From: Lingula anatina
Taxonomy: Eukaryota; Brachiopoda; Lingulata; Lingulida; Lingulidae
DNA length: 64,000 nucleotides
Direction: 5' to 3'
NCBI RefSeq assembly: GCF_001039355.2
Contig: NW_019775802.1
Location: 379,816-443,815, forward strand
The translations under genes were made by a program, and so were the position numbers. The notes under the pieces were generated by a model that saw nothing but the letters and a program-made list of their open reading frames with translations, ran no database searches and was not told where the DNA came from. This document shows, in pieces, positions 21,201 through 30,630 of this stretch; the stretch's first letter is position 1, and every line of letters starts with the position of its first letter.

Positions 21201-23878
21201 ATAAAATAGCATGCACTCCGTTTTGTTTATGGTGACGTTATGAACACCCTGCCCAAGGCTAGGAAGCAATAAGCGTAGTGACGTAATGCTGCAGTAGTAG
21301 GATTTCATCTTGCTCTTCTTTTTGTTTTTATGTATTCTAACATACTAATATTTCTTCCTATGGAAGAGGTAAGTGTAGACCTCCGACACCAGTGAGTATT
21401 TAGCCTGTAGGTGAAATATAACCAACGGCTTGTATATTCTTTTTGTTGCTTTATTTCAGCCGTCACTATTATGCTGTCACTGACAGTATTTTTAATGATC
21501 GTAGCAGATGTGTTACCGGAGACGTCTGATGCGGTGCCCCTGATAGGTAGGGTCTACCATATGTAGACGATGCGGCTATTGGCAGTTTCCTGTACGCTGA
21601 GTCCCTGTAGCTAATTTAATGGCATCTCTAACAGGCAGCTTCTTGTCCCATTAAAAATCTTTTCGTGCGCTTGGAATGTTATGGTGCTGCATTCCCCCTG
21701 CTGCTTACTTCATTGCTCTAACGATGATCTTTTTAAATAACCTGTTTTGTTTTGAATCAAATAAACTTTTTTAAAAAAACTTTTTCTGTAAAAATTGTAA
21801 CATTCGATTTACTTTAGTCCCTTGGGTAGCACGACATTGCTGTATTTTTTATCTGTTACATTAACTTTAAATAACTTTTCTTTGTTTGATACAAAACTTT
21901 TATCCATTGCTTATGTCATCGCTCGTGCATTTTCTTGCAGATTTTGTTATTTAGACGAAATCGCGCAAGTATTTTTCTCTTTTGTCTTTGTTGGTAATCA
22001 AAGCACTCATTTTTACTTCTCCGTAGTTATACTGTCCGTACAGTAATGGTTTTATTACCGATTATTCTCGAAAGATATTAAATTTAATGACGATTCCCTC
22101 TAACAGATATAGATTGCCAACACTGTTCGGAACTCAACGTTCATGATCGTGTTTATTTGATAACTAAACTATTTACGGCAGTTGAGGGACCCCAATAGTA
22201 TAATTCTTTATTTGGATGCGAGAGTGGTTCAGACATACAGTAGCTGTTTGAGGTCCATTCACGATCCGTGCTGCATAGTCCCCGCCTACCTTGACCATTT
22301 AGTTGAGGACCGGCGATATTACTCTATTACTAATATGCTGTTTTTCTAATTGACATAATGTTTACTATTGTATATAATGATCTGTTCATTACTGTACTTT
22401 AATCCATATGCTTACTTATTGATACAGTATCTTTGAATTTCACAGCGTGAATGCTCATTTGTCTATCCTTTTTAACATGCATGCTCCCTCCTGAAGACCA
22501 GCGGTAAGGGTTCTTCTGCTTTTGAATGAAACATAATGAATCTATATAAAATATGAAGCGTTTTGAATTAATAGTGATTATTTTAACTTCATTATATTTT
22601 GCTCTTGTTTTGCCTTAAGAAGTTTGAATACATTAAGCGGATTGCATGATCATAGATTGATCCTTAAGAAATTATAGCGTTGTGCTAGATAGTTACAAAA
22701 GGTTTTGCAGTATTCAATATTTTAGTAAGATTTTGGCACATTGGTTCATTAATCTGTTGGAACTCAAATATTTATCATCAGTTCATGATTGCTTGAACGC
22801 TTGTTTTTATGATGCCACGTATATCATGATTTTACCTGTATTTTCCATTTCACTGAGGATTAATATGAAACATTTAAGGAACACTGATGAAAAGACATGA
22901 ATGAAGCACGAAAACGCTTTTGCATATTAATTTAATCCCAAGTCGAAGTTTCATATTCATGTTGTATTTTTTATTTGCTCTGTGACAGATGGACCATGGC
23001 GTTTTCTCTCTTTACTTTCCAGTGATATACTTTGGAATGATACTTGCCCTGTGTTCCATGTCGGTGGTGTTTTCTGTTCTTGTGCTGAGTTATCACCATC
23101 GCGCAGACGACACACACGACATGCCAAGCTGGGTGAGGAAAATTCACGTAGTAAACTGATGTTACAAAATATGAAACATGATTACATAAAACTTAATAGG
23201 CTCGTGCAGCATTCAAACCTTTGATTTGTAGTGTAGGTATACAAAATGTCAGTCATCAGTTATGACTCTATAGAAAATATTTAGCGAAAAAGTATTCTTT
23301 TATTTTATCTCAATATAGTGTTTTTTTTTATAAATGTTATTCAGTAACTGATATATGATACACCTTCAGACCGATTATTATAATTATATGGGTGACTAAT
23401 TACTTGCTCAATGATGTTCTAGGTGAAATATGGTATATGTGAGTGGTTGGCATGGATCCTTTTCGTGTCACGCCCAGGTAAGGACCTGTCCAGAAAGGCC
23501 ATCCTTCAGCGTCAGAAGCTGCGCAAGATGGAGGAGAAGCAGCGAAATTCCCCCAGTCTACTCGCTAACGTTGCAGAGGTCGACGACTACCACAGAAATG
23601 GTCTTATGGGCGTCAAAGTGGACCGCGACACCCGTTCAAAAGAACACTTCAGCTCCGACAGCCATGCATGCTCCACTCGTAATGAACTCCGCAATATTTA
23701 CAAAGAACTCAAAGTCATTACAGACAAGATGAAAGACGACGACTCGAGTTCGGTGGTTTCGTCTGATTGGAAGTTTGCGGCCCACGTGATCGACCGTTTG
23801 TGTCTCATAACTTTCAGCGCTGCTATAGTAATTTGTACTCTGGTTGTGTTGGCATCCACACCACATGGTATCATGTAA
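12228..23878 (+). CDS. Nicotinic acetylcholine receptor alpha subunit, alpha-7-like (gene 1), complete
   Basis: Nine-exon Cys-loop receptor subunit: 12228-12291, 16732-16877, 18513-18557, 18739-18848, 19063-19316, 19807-20004, 20640-20726 or 21460-21546, 23023-23132, 23423-23878; 489 aa with one version of exon 7. Order: hydrophobic signal peptide; loop D Trp (TWTDY); loop [10 protein letters not shown]; Cys-loop C-x13-C with WFPFD; loop B GTWSYDG; loop [11 protein letters not shown] with vicinal cysteines that define alpha subunits; M1; GEK before M2 (cation selectivity, known for the family); M2 with Leu at 9'; M3; a short cytoplasmic loop with the MA helix [14 protein letters not shown]4. 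It should act in the plasma membrane as an acetylcholine-gated cation channel subunit and has every residue needed for a homomer. The ATG at 12228 opens the signal peptide and ends in the same phase as the other two genes. Its unusual feature is the duplicated M2 exon. Confidence 0.95.
12292..16731 (+). other. nAChR gene 1 intron 1 (4.4 kb)
   Basis: AT-rich; contains a CT tract near 15745-15767 and the inverted-repeat insertion at 16288-16499. Short ORFs here show no receptor or other recognisable similarity. Confidence 0.75.
16288..16499. mobile_element. Inverted-repeat insertion with 14-bp target duplication
   Basis: The 14-mer ATATCGCCAGTTCA is present at 16274-16287 and again at 16500-16513, bracketing an insert whose bulk is a hairpin: arms 16316-16387 and 16430-16502 are near-perfect reverse complements of about 72 bp. 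The loop contains a tandem GAAGAAGATGTCCT repeat. A long target duplication plus inverted structure is more like a rearranged retroelement fragment than a classical MITE. A related single arm lies near 54528-54590. Confidence 0.7.
16732..16877 (+). CDS. nAChR gene 1 exon 2
   Basis: 146 nt, phase 1 to 0, acceptor CTTCTTAG, donor GTAAGA. Encodes the mature N-terminal helix (ERRLLDTLF) and first beta strand ([13 protein letters not shown]), with an NVT glycosylation sequon. Confidence 0.93.
16878..18512 (+). other. nAChR gene 1 intron 2
   Basis: 1.6 kb of AT-rich sequence. I see no additional exon, repeat or RNA gene. Confidence 0.6.
18513..18557 (+). CDS. nAChR gene 1 exon 3
   Basis: 45 nt, phase 0-0, encoding [15 protein letters not shown], the conserved DVDEKNQ block leading into loop D. 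Confidence 0.93.
18739..18848 (+). CDS. nAChR gene 1 exon 4 (loops D and A)
   Basis: 110 nt, phase 0 to 2. Encodes [15 protein letters not shown] and then [15 protein letters not shown]; supplies the loop D Trp and loop A Tyr. Includes an NIS sequon. Confidence 0.94.
19063..19316 (+). CDS. nAChR gene 1 exon 5 (Cys-loop, loops E and B)
   Basis: 254 nt, phase 2 to 1. Encodes the loop E region [12 protein letters not shown], the Cys-loop [15 protein letters not shown] and loop B GTWSYDG, ending NGEWDLLG. The open frame extends into the upstream intron by chance; TTTGCTCCCAG is the acceptor that keeps frame and homology. Confidence 0.95.
19807..20004 (+). CDS. nAChR gene 1 exon 6 (loop C and M1)
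   Basis: 198 nt, phase 1-1. Loop [19 protein letters not shown]-type pre-M1 sequence (here [10 protein letters not shown]), M1, then [13 protein letters not shown] marks a cation channel. No second version of this exon was found in this gene. Confidence 0.95.
20640..20726 (+). CDS. nAChR gene 1 exon 7a (M2), Pro version
   Basis: 87 nt, phase 1-1, TTTTCAG acceptor, GTAGGG donor. Encodes [20 protein letters not shown], then PTSDAVPLI: the M2 pore helix and M2-M3 loop. It pairs with 21460-21546, which encodes the same peptide except Glu for the second Pro of LPPTSD. Because both are 29 codons, either fits; using both would insert a second M2 in frame, so exclusive use is expected. Confidence 0.88.
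21460..21546 (+). CDS. nAChR gene 1 exon 7b (M2), Glu version
   Basis: 87 nt, phase 1-1, TATTTCAG acceptor, GTAGGG donor. Differs from 7a at 16 bases: 14 codons are changed synonymously and only one residue differs (LPETSD instead of LPPTSD). This pattern indicates an old duplication with both exons kept under constraint. Which version joins exon 8 most often cannot be told from sequence. Confidence 0.9.
21547..23022 (+). other. nAChR gene 1 intron between exons 7b and 8
   Basis: 1.5 kb AT-rich intron; no third M2 exon found. An alternative acceptor at 22988-22989 would add 34 nt and shift frame, so it is unlikely to be used for protein. Confidence 0.6.
23023..23132 (+). CDS. nAChR gene 1 exon 8 (M3)
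   Basis: 110 nt, phase 1 to 0, acceptor CTTTCCAG, donor GTGAGG. Encodes [20 protein letters not shown], then [15 protein letters not shown], the M3 helix and start of the cytoplasmic loop. The start was fixed by alignment with the second gene's exon 8. Confidence 0.9.
23423..23878 (+). CDS. nAChR gene 1 exon 9 (cytoplasmic loop, MA helix, M4, stop)
   Basis: After TTCTAG; 151 residues and TAA. Starts [13 protein letters not shown] (post-M3 MX-like helix), then a basic loop, the MA helix [13 protein letters not shown] and a hydrophobic M4, ending STPHGIM. Confidence 0.94.
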   Translation: MKYGICEWLAWILFVSRPGKDLSRKAILQRQKLRKMEEKQRNSPSLLANVAEVDDYHRNGLMGVKVDRDTRSKEHFSSDSHACSTRNELRNIYKELKVITDKMKDDDSSSVVSSDWKFAAHVIDRLCLITFSAAIVICTLVVLASTPHGIM

Positions 23879-24217
23879 CCGTGTTATGTTGCTGAACGTC
23901 ACTCAAATGGTGACTGGTTGCCAAAGGGAACAGTGGTGCATGTATATATATATATACACTTCCATCGGTTTAAATACGACCAGAATGTACGTGCTGCCCA
24001 CTGCCGAACGAGGACAAAATTTTGACTCGTAGCATGACGTTTTCAGGTAGCAAAACATGTCTCTGATCTTCGTTCATGTGGACTTCACAGTTTTTGGTGG
24101 GTGGCGATAAATTGTGTCGTTTTCTCTTTTATGCACAACGATCTTAATCCAGTGAAACTCAGCAGACGATTGTGTTTGTCTATCAGTCTTGGAACACATC
24201 CTTTGATAAAACTGTAA

Positions 24218-24223
24218 AATAAA
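24218..24223 (+). other. Possible polyadenylation signal for nAChR gene 1
   Basis: AATAAA 340 bases after the stop; a second hexamer is at 24824-24829. Confidence 0.35.
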
Positions 24224-24880
24224 CCAACCCGACTCCTTTTGTATATACACATTGTATAACCCTGCCATTCCAGTTCAATAACTGCCATTCCCCTTGTGTG
24301 GTTGCAAGCTTTCGATGTTGCAAATATTTTCAGCAAAATCAAAATCAAATGAATATCCAGCGATGCCAAAGAATACATGTGCTGATAACAAAGTGAGGGT
24401 GGATTTCTTTTTGTGTTTTATTGTGCACGGCTGCTCTGTATTATCTTGACTGTCGTGTATCTCCCTTTTGCAAAGTGAGTTTTAGCAATTTAAGATGGAT
24501 TTGTCCATATGTCTCTATTGAAATTTTCTAACCTGACTATAATACTCACTCACGGTTGTGCTAATTCTGTAAAGCTAAGTGCACATGTGTATATTAATAT
24601 ATAAATATATGTCTTATGTCTGCACGCGTGGTTAGTGTACTATTATGGAAGCAATCCATGACAATGTTTGACTGAGATTATTAATTAAACGAAAAATGCA
24701 TTAAATATCTTTCGAGATCACAGTTTTGACTTTCATATAGTCTAATTTGAACCAGTTGCATTAATAAATCAGTTGACCAAATGTGCATTAGTATAGAGGA
24801 ATCACAATTCATTTCTTATAAAGAATAAAGCGATTTGTAGTGTCTTCTTTTTTTCTTCTTTTTTACTTTTAAGATTTTTT

Positions 24881-25018
24881 GTCGTGTACCAGAAAGTCCC
24901 CCATGACAGAGAGTCCGCTTCCCATTACTTTGTGAGCCTCGCCCTAGATTTTGACCCACTTAATTCAGACTATCCCTAACCATTATAACCATATGGAAGG
25001 CGGACTTTCTGTTACACG
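24881..25018. repeat. Small foldback, imperfect inverted repeat
   Basis: The left end GTGTACCAGAAAGTCC and the right end, read in reverse as GTGTAACAGAAAGTCCGCC, are imperfect inverted repeats about 135 bp apart end to end. The left side has an extra partial repeat unit (AGAGAGTCCGCTTCC). MITE-like; no clear target duplication seen. Confidence 0.5.
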
Positions 25019-25740
25019 GCCCCCCAGTTTCGTGACACCAGGCTTACAATCTCTTGGAGAACGGTTCTGGTATTCTCATGCCAATAGTTTTGGGGTTGAA
25101 CGGTGACTCATCTCGTGCTAAACGTTTAAATTGGTATAGGTTTTATTAATTAATGTTGTTTATTAAGATTAATAGAAAACAAAAAGAAAAATATTCGTGT
25201 GTAAATTCTGTCAGCTTTAATTCATTGTCGCACCGCACTCGCTCGTCTGCCATCATTTGTCCAGATCCCGGGAAACCTTACTTGATTCATGTATTACCCA
25301 AAATCGCAAGATGTTATACTGTATGTTATCCATTCTCATGGTCTTTCCCAACTGTTCATTCATGAATATAATATTATCCTATTCAAGTTATCTTCACTTG
25401 ACTTTCACCATTGGAAAGGTTTGATAAAATCAGGGGTTGTTAATGCAATATTTTATTTTATTTTCCCCTTGTGAACTATCTACAGTACTTGTGAATTGAG
25501 GGGGACGAGGTTCAGGCTGGCGGTTTACAGTGTACATTATGGAAATCCTAAATGAGGTGTTTTAATGTGTAGACAAGTGTTCATGTAAAGATACATGTAT
25601 AGGCCTATGTTTGCTCTTGTTATAACTTATTACCTTAACATAATGTTTTTGATAAAAGCTCGGTGACTTATAGGTCCATGAAACCGGGTGGTTTATATTT
25701 TAATAAATGTATATTCACATGTCACTTTAATAAATAAACA

Positions 25741-25790
25741 CTATCTATCTATCTATCTATCTATCCATCCATCCATCCATCTATCTATAT
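25741..25790. repeat. Tetranucleotide microsatellite ATCT/ATCC
   Basis: Runs of CTAT/ATCT units with an internal block of ATCC units. Confidence 0.9.
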
Positions 25791-27630
25791 GTGCGTTTGC
25801 AGATTGTATTTAATATATATATTGTATATATATAGTCCTTCGTTTCCCCCCACTCACTTTCTTTTCTTAATTATGTGTTTGTGTTTGTGGAACGTCTAAA
25901 ATGTAAAGGATTTTACAGGAGGCAAACATCATCATATTTATCCATAGCATTACCAATGGTGCGATTCTGAATTCTGAAAGACTTTGAAAATTTAGACCCT
26001 GAAATTTAATGACACGAAAAAAAAAATTCAGTTTATTGTACAATGTTTCCAGTGCAACCAGCCATTTCGTAAACTAGATAAACAAAAATAAAAAGTGCAA
26101 TGCATCACAAAATAAAAACATCAAGCCCAGTAAGCTGCGTGTAAATGTCACATAGCAGAATATACTCTGGGGTACATTTATCATACTAACGTAATTACAA
26201 ACACTTGATAAGGGGAATCTAGTGAGGGTATTTTTAATTCTAGCAGGTTGTCTCCAAACATGTGCCACAAGACGTCCTTATCACTGACTAAATCATTTCA
26301 ACAGCGTCATGATTATGAGTTTCATTGGTATTTAACTGACATTTCAACAATATGTCAAGCGTTAGTGTCCAGACGATAGCTCTCTGCCAGGATCTGAGCC
26401 ACAGGTCAGACTATGAGTCCAGACCAGACGCTGGCCGTATCCTCAGCTCTCCCACCTGTAGGCCGCCGCGGGGTTCATACGGCCCATGTTTACTATGATC
26501 ACAAAGAGGTGGCAATCTTACATACGCAGATTTTATTGTATAACCTGTATTCTAAAAACAACAGAAAGGCAGCTGAATAGGCACATTTTGGAGTAGATAA
26601 ATGTCTGCAAATGAAAAATAAAGTTCAGCTGTTAATAGCGCACTGTTAGCTTGTGCTGGAGCCCGCAGAAGAATTGCACGTTGAATGATATGGATATTTG
26701 CTCAAAATTCGAATAATAAGAAGCGCCTATTATTGATCATCGACTATTATATTTTGATTAACGAATTAAACATTCGCTGATTAAGATAAATGCATTGCGC
26801 AGCTGTGGACATGAACAGACGCCAAGTTCAATAGCCAGATCATGTAGATTCCAGCGGTATTCTTTTATTGAATAATAACGACTGGCTTTTGTGTTAGTTA
26901 TAATTGTTCGCTCCTTGTTTCGCTATCATTTTTCCTCCCCCAAGATAATCCGCGCGTGTGTGTGTGTGTTTGTGTGTGTGCGTGTATGCAAATGGTTACA
27001 CAGACAACCTTATACGATTTTGACGTTATTTTCGTATTGAAAGGAGGACATACACAACATATATCTACACATGTGTTGAGGGAAATTACGCAATATTGGG
27101 CAATCTTATTCAACACATGTGAAGGTACAAGAGGATATCTATTAGTAACATTAGGCAGAACAACCTCCTGGAAAACAGATCACGCTTGTGGTAACTCAAA
27201 AATCAAAAGAGAAAATCGGTAATTAACACGCCCAGGGAGCTAAGCCTGAAAATTGCAATGCGAGTCCATCCAGTTGTCCTTTAACCCAACAAAGGAAAGG
27301 CATGCCCATTACGAAGAGTAGGCGCATTATTTTTTCAAGATCAATAACCAAAGGCGCGCGGCTTAATTAGTTACAACTATCTTGGGTAATTACGCTTTTT
27401 CATTCGAAAGACTGGCACCGAGTTGTTCATCAAGCAGGATTGAAAGGAGTACTGCCTTATTGACGGAGATAAAGTGGATTTAATTACTACCAATATCATT
27501 TTGGTGACATTTGATACATTCAAAAGAGTGTTGTAAAAGAGCGCCAACATAGGAACGATTTAGAAAACATTACATGGAAACCACATACATTACTTCATTT
27601 TGGAACTTTAAATTGCATATGTGTATAAAT

Positions 27631-27663
<33 letters not shown>

Positions 27664-27680
27664 GTAGAGACAGAGAGAGA
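27631..27680. repeat. GA-rich microsatellite
   Basis: GA dinucleotide run interrupted by AAA, GTA and CA. Confidence 0.85.
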
Positions 27681-29706
27681 CTGTATATATACATATTCTG
27701 TACTTGAGGTTTTGGGTCAAGTCCCCCTTGAGCAGGTAAGATTGCACTCGTGATTTATTGAAATTACCATTGCAAGCAGAGTTAAACATACATATAGGGC
27801 GATCATATGCAGTAAATGTTTGCTCTCTGTATAACTTATATAAGAGATGCACACGATGACTGATAGTCTGAATATTGACTTGGCAACAATTTGACTAATT
27901 GCTGGTGTATGTGGGGAAATGTACAAATAATACATCGCACTCGGTTTAGAGAGAGAACAAGAGGGAAAAAGAGCGAGGGAGTGTGCGTAAATTGAACACG
28001 AGGGATTGAAGCCCGGTCATGATATACAAACCATCTGTTGAACAACAATAAGTTACGACAGGCAGGGATCAAAGTCGGAATGGAATATGCCACAGGCATC
28101 GTTCTGTAAGAAGTACTCCACATCATGACTGATACGGCACCATTTTCTACTAATCAAGCTGTTCTATTTTGACTGTTTTCCCTCAAGCCAAACTGAAACT
28201 GAAGAGGAGTCTCAATTCGATTTCCTATACATAAAAGATATACCAAGACTTATTACGCGGGAATCCATTGAAAGGCAGTAAGTAAAAAAAATATCAGTGG
28301 TTGGGCCACTTATGCATTCTTTTTAATCTATAGGAGTTTAGGAACATCTATTTTCTCTTGCTGTTATGCATGGTATAAAAAAGACATTTTTATCAAAAGT
28401 ACCGGATTACTTTCTAATTCAAATGAAGTAATATATAACAAATTTGATATTAAAAATGGTGTGATTTGAATATATCAAAGATTAGTATATACAGAACTGA
28501 TGACTAGTAACTCTGTATAGTAACAGGTAACATTTCAAATTGCGTTGATCCGTACGTGTTCATTTGTATCTCAGAAGGCAAATACTAAAAATACATTTTA
28601 TTGTGAAATTGTTCCGTGTGATAACAGATGCACATACATTATTTCATATGCACCAAGCGTACATGTACATCTTATTTAATCATATTTTTTATTTAAGTGC
28701 GTACGTGCTTGCATGAAGTATAACACAAGATACATGTAGTTTCAAGAGCATTGAAAATGAAACACATTGGGCAATACAAAAGTATTGTTTAAGACAGTCT
28801 TCTGTCACTGATGACAATGTTGAGTCTACATGCTCGTGATACCCCAACTTTCCACTGTCTCTTTGCCTGTAACGTACATTTGCGTTCACAAGCCTACCGC
28901 AATAAAGTACGAATGGGGTAGCACGAAAAGATGATTACCTAACTCTTACAGGTACCTTTATCATAATTATTGACTCATTGTAACATTTTTACTTGTACAA
29001 CAATCAGAGACGGTTTGGGGATTTGCGTTTCTATGGCGCTCCTCATAAGACAGAAGCTTTGTGAGTATACCTGCAAGTTGGCAAATTTATGAAAAAAGGA
29101 AATTTGAACTCAAAACTGAATTTGAAATGAGACAAAATCAAAACAACAATAACAGCCACACAATGAAAAAGGCATGAGGCCAATAGTTCTTAATAATACA
29201 TTGCTAAACAACCAATTCTTAAGAGACTGAGCACTGTTATAAAAGAAGCCACTTATGAATTCTTCCAACGGGAGCGCGACTAAGCAAATTAAGCTGTTAG
29301 GAGTTTTGCCAGAGGACAGCCATCAGGGAAAATGACGGTTCCACCGACGAGGAAGCCCAAATTACTTCCGCTTATGCCCGAAGTGGAACCCTGTTGGGTA
29401 AACAAAAGACATTCCTTTCCTCAAAGAAAACACACATGGTCTGTATAGCCACCGAATAAGTGCAAGACGTGTTGCACAACGACCATGTACAATTGTTACT
29501 GGGATTCAGTACCCATGGAAAGGAGCAGAACTTGATGGAAGGAAAATTGGATGACATCTAGAACAAATGATAATATTTATGATTGAATAGTGTTTTAGAA
29601 CGAATTTGGCTAAAGACGACTGCTGAGATAATGAGCCTTTCTTGAGGTGTTTGATAATCAAGGCCTAAATTTGAAAAAAAAATGTCCAGTGGATACTGCA
29701 CTGTTT

Positions 29707-29740
<34 letters not shown>
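29707..29740. repeat. GA microsatellite
   Basis: Nearly pure GA run. Confidence 0.85.
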
Positions 29741-30615
29741 TGTGTGCATAAGATGAGAACATCAACTTTAAGTCTTAAATCCGTACAAAAAATTTAAATA
29801 TTGAACAAAAGGGAATATAGGGGTTAAAGACAATGTTAATGAATTTTACCAGTGCATATATATGTATGTATATTAATTTGGTGATAATTTATAAGCCATT
29901 TCCTTTTTCTATTCAGAAAAAGAATTGAATGAAACGCGTGCTCGCAGAGGAAGCTAATGAAATTTCACTGAAATTGGGCACTGTGGTTGTGTTTGGGGGG
30001 GGGGGGGTACACCCATCAATAGACTGGTAGACACAATGCTGTAGTTTTAATTACATTTTTCGGGTTCTATATAAAAAGTGAACTGCTATACACCAGTTTA
30101 TATTTTTTACAGAAGCGTGGACGAACGGATCTTTAGAATATAATATAAGAGACTTCGTGTTTGTTTCGAGACTGCTTAAATACAGTAAAAAACCGGCAAC
30201 GTAATGTCGACTTTGTGATATTGGACTAAGAGCATTTTGCGAACGATTTGGCTGCAACAGAGTAATTACCTTACCTTCGTTGTCACACCTGGAAGTAAAA
30301 CTAATTGCCAAGCCAATGGTCTTGGAGCTTAGATTAAACATAAAAAAGGAGATAAAAAGCGTTTTGAATTTTTGTGGAACTTAGCTTACACGGTTAATAG
30401 CATTATTACTAAGAACGATTTTGGACTTTAAAAGTAGTTTTGATGAGCCTGTGTGTTATTTATAATATTGGATAGCTGTCTATCCATAAATTTCGTGCTA
30501 TGGAAACAGACATCAGTTTACATGCATGGAGTGGGACACGAACCACTCTGGCATGGTCTTATCATTCGCCTGGATTAATTCAGCCTTCAACCGCCAAGTT
30601 TATTCCAAATCATCC

Positions 30616-30630
30616 GCGCCCTCTGGTTAG
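30616..30630 (-). promoter_or_regulatory. CTCF-like motif, reverse orientation
   Basis: Reverse complement reads CTAACCAGAGGGCGC, identical to the 15-mer at 12093-12107. It lies just outside the duplicated block, between gene 1 and gene 2, in convergent orientation to the first. Confidence 0.3.

Noticed and set aside
20640-21546. Exon 7a/7b pair as another haplotype artefact
   Set aside because: The flanking introns do not match, there is no N, and the exons differ at 16 of 87 bases, far more than the other duplicated blocks.
25741-25790. Possible structured tandem array (CRISPR-like or satellite)
   Set aside because: It is a simple ATCT/ATCC microsatellite with no spacers.
26940-27240. 72- and 88-aa ORFs over a GT/CA stretch
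   Set aside because: Repeat-derived low-complexity start (CVCVCVC) and no continuation into recognisable protein.
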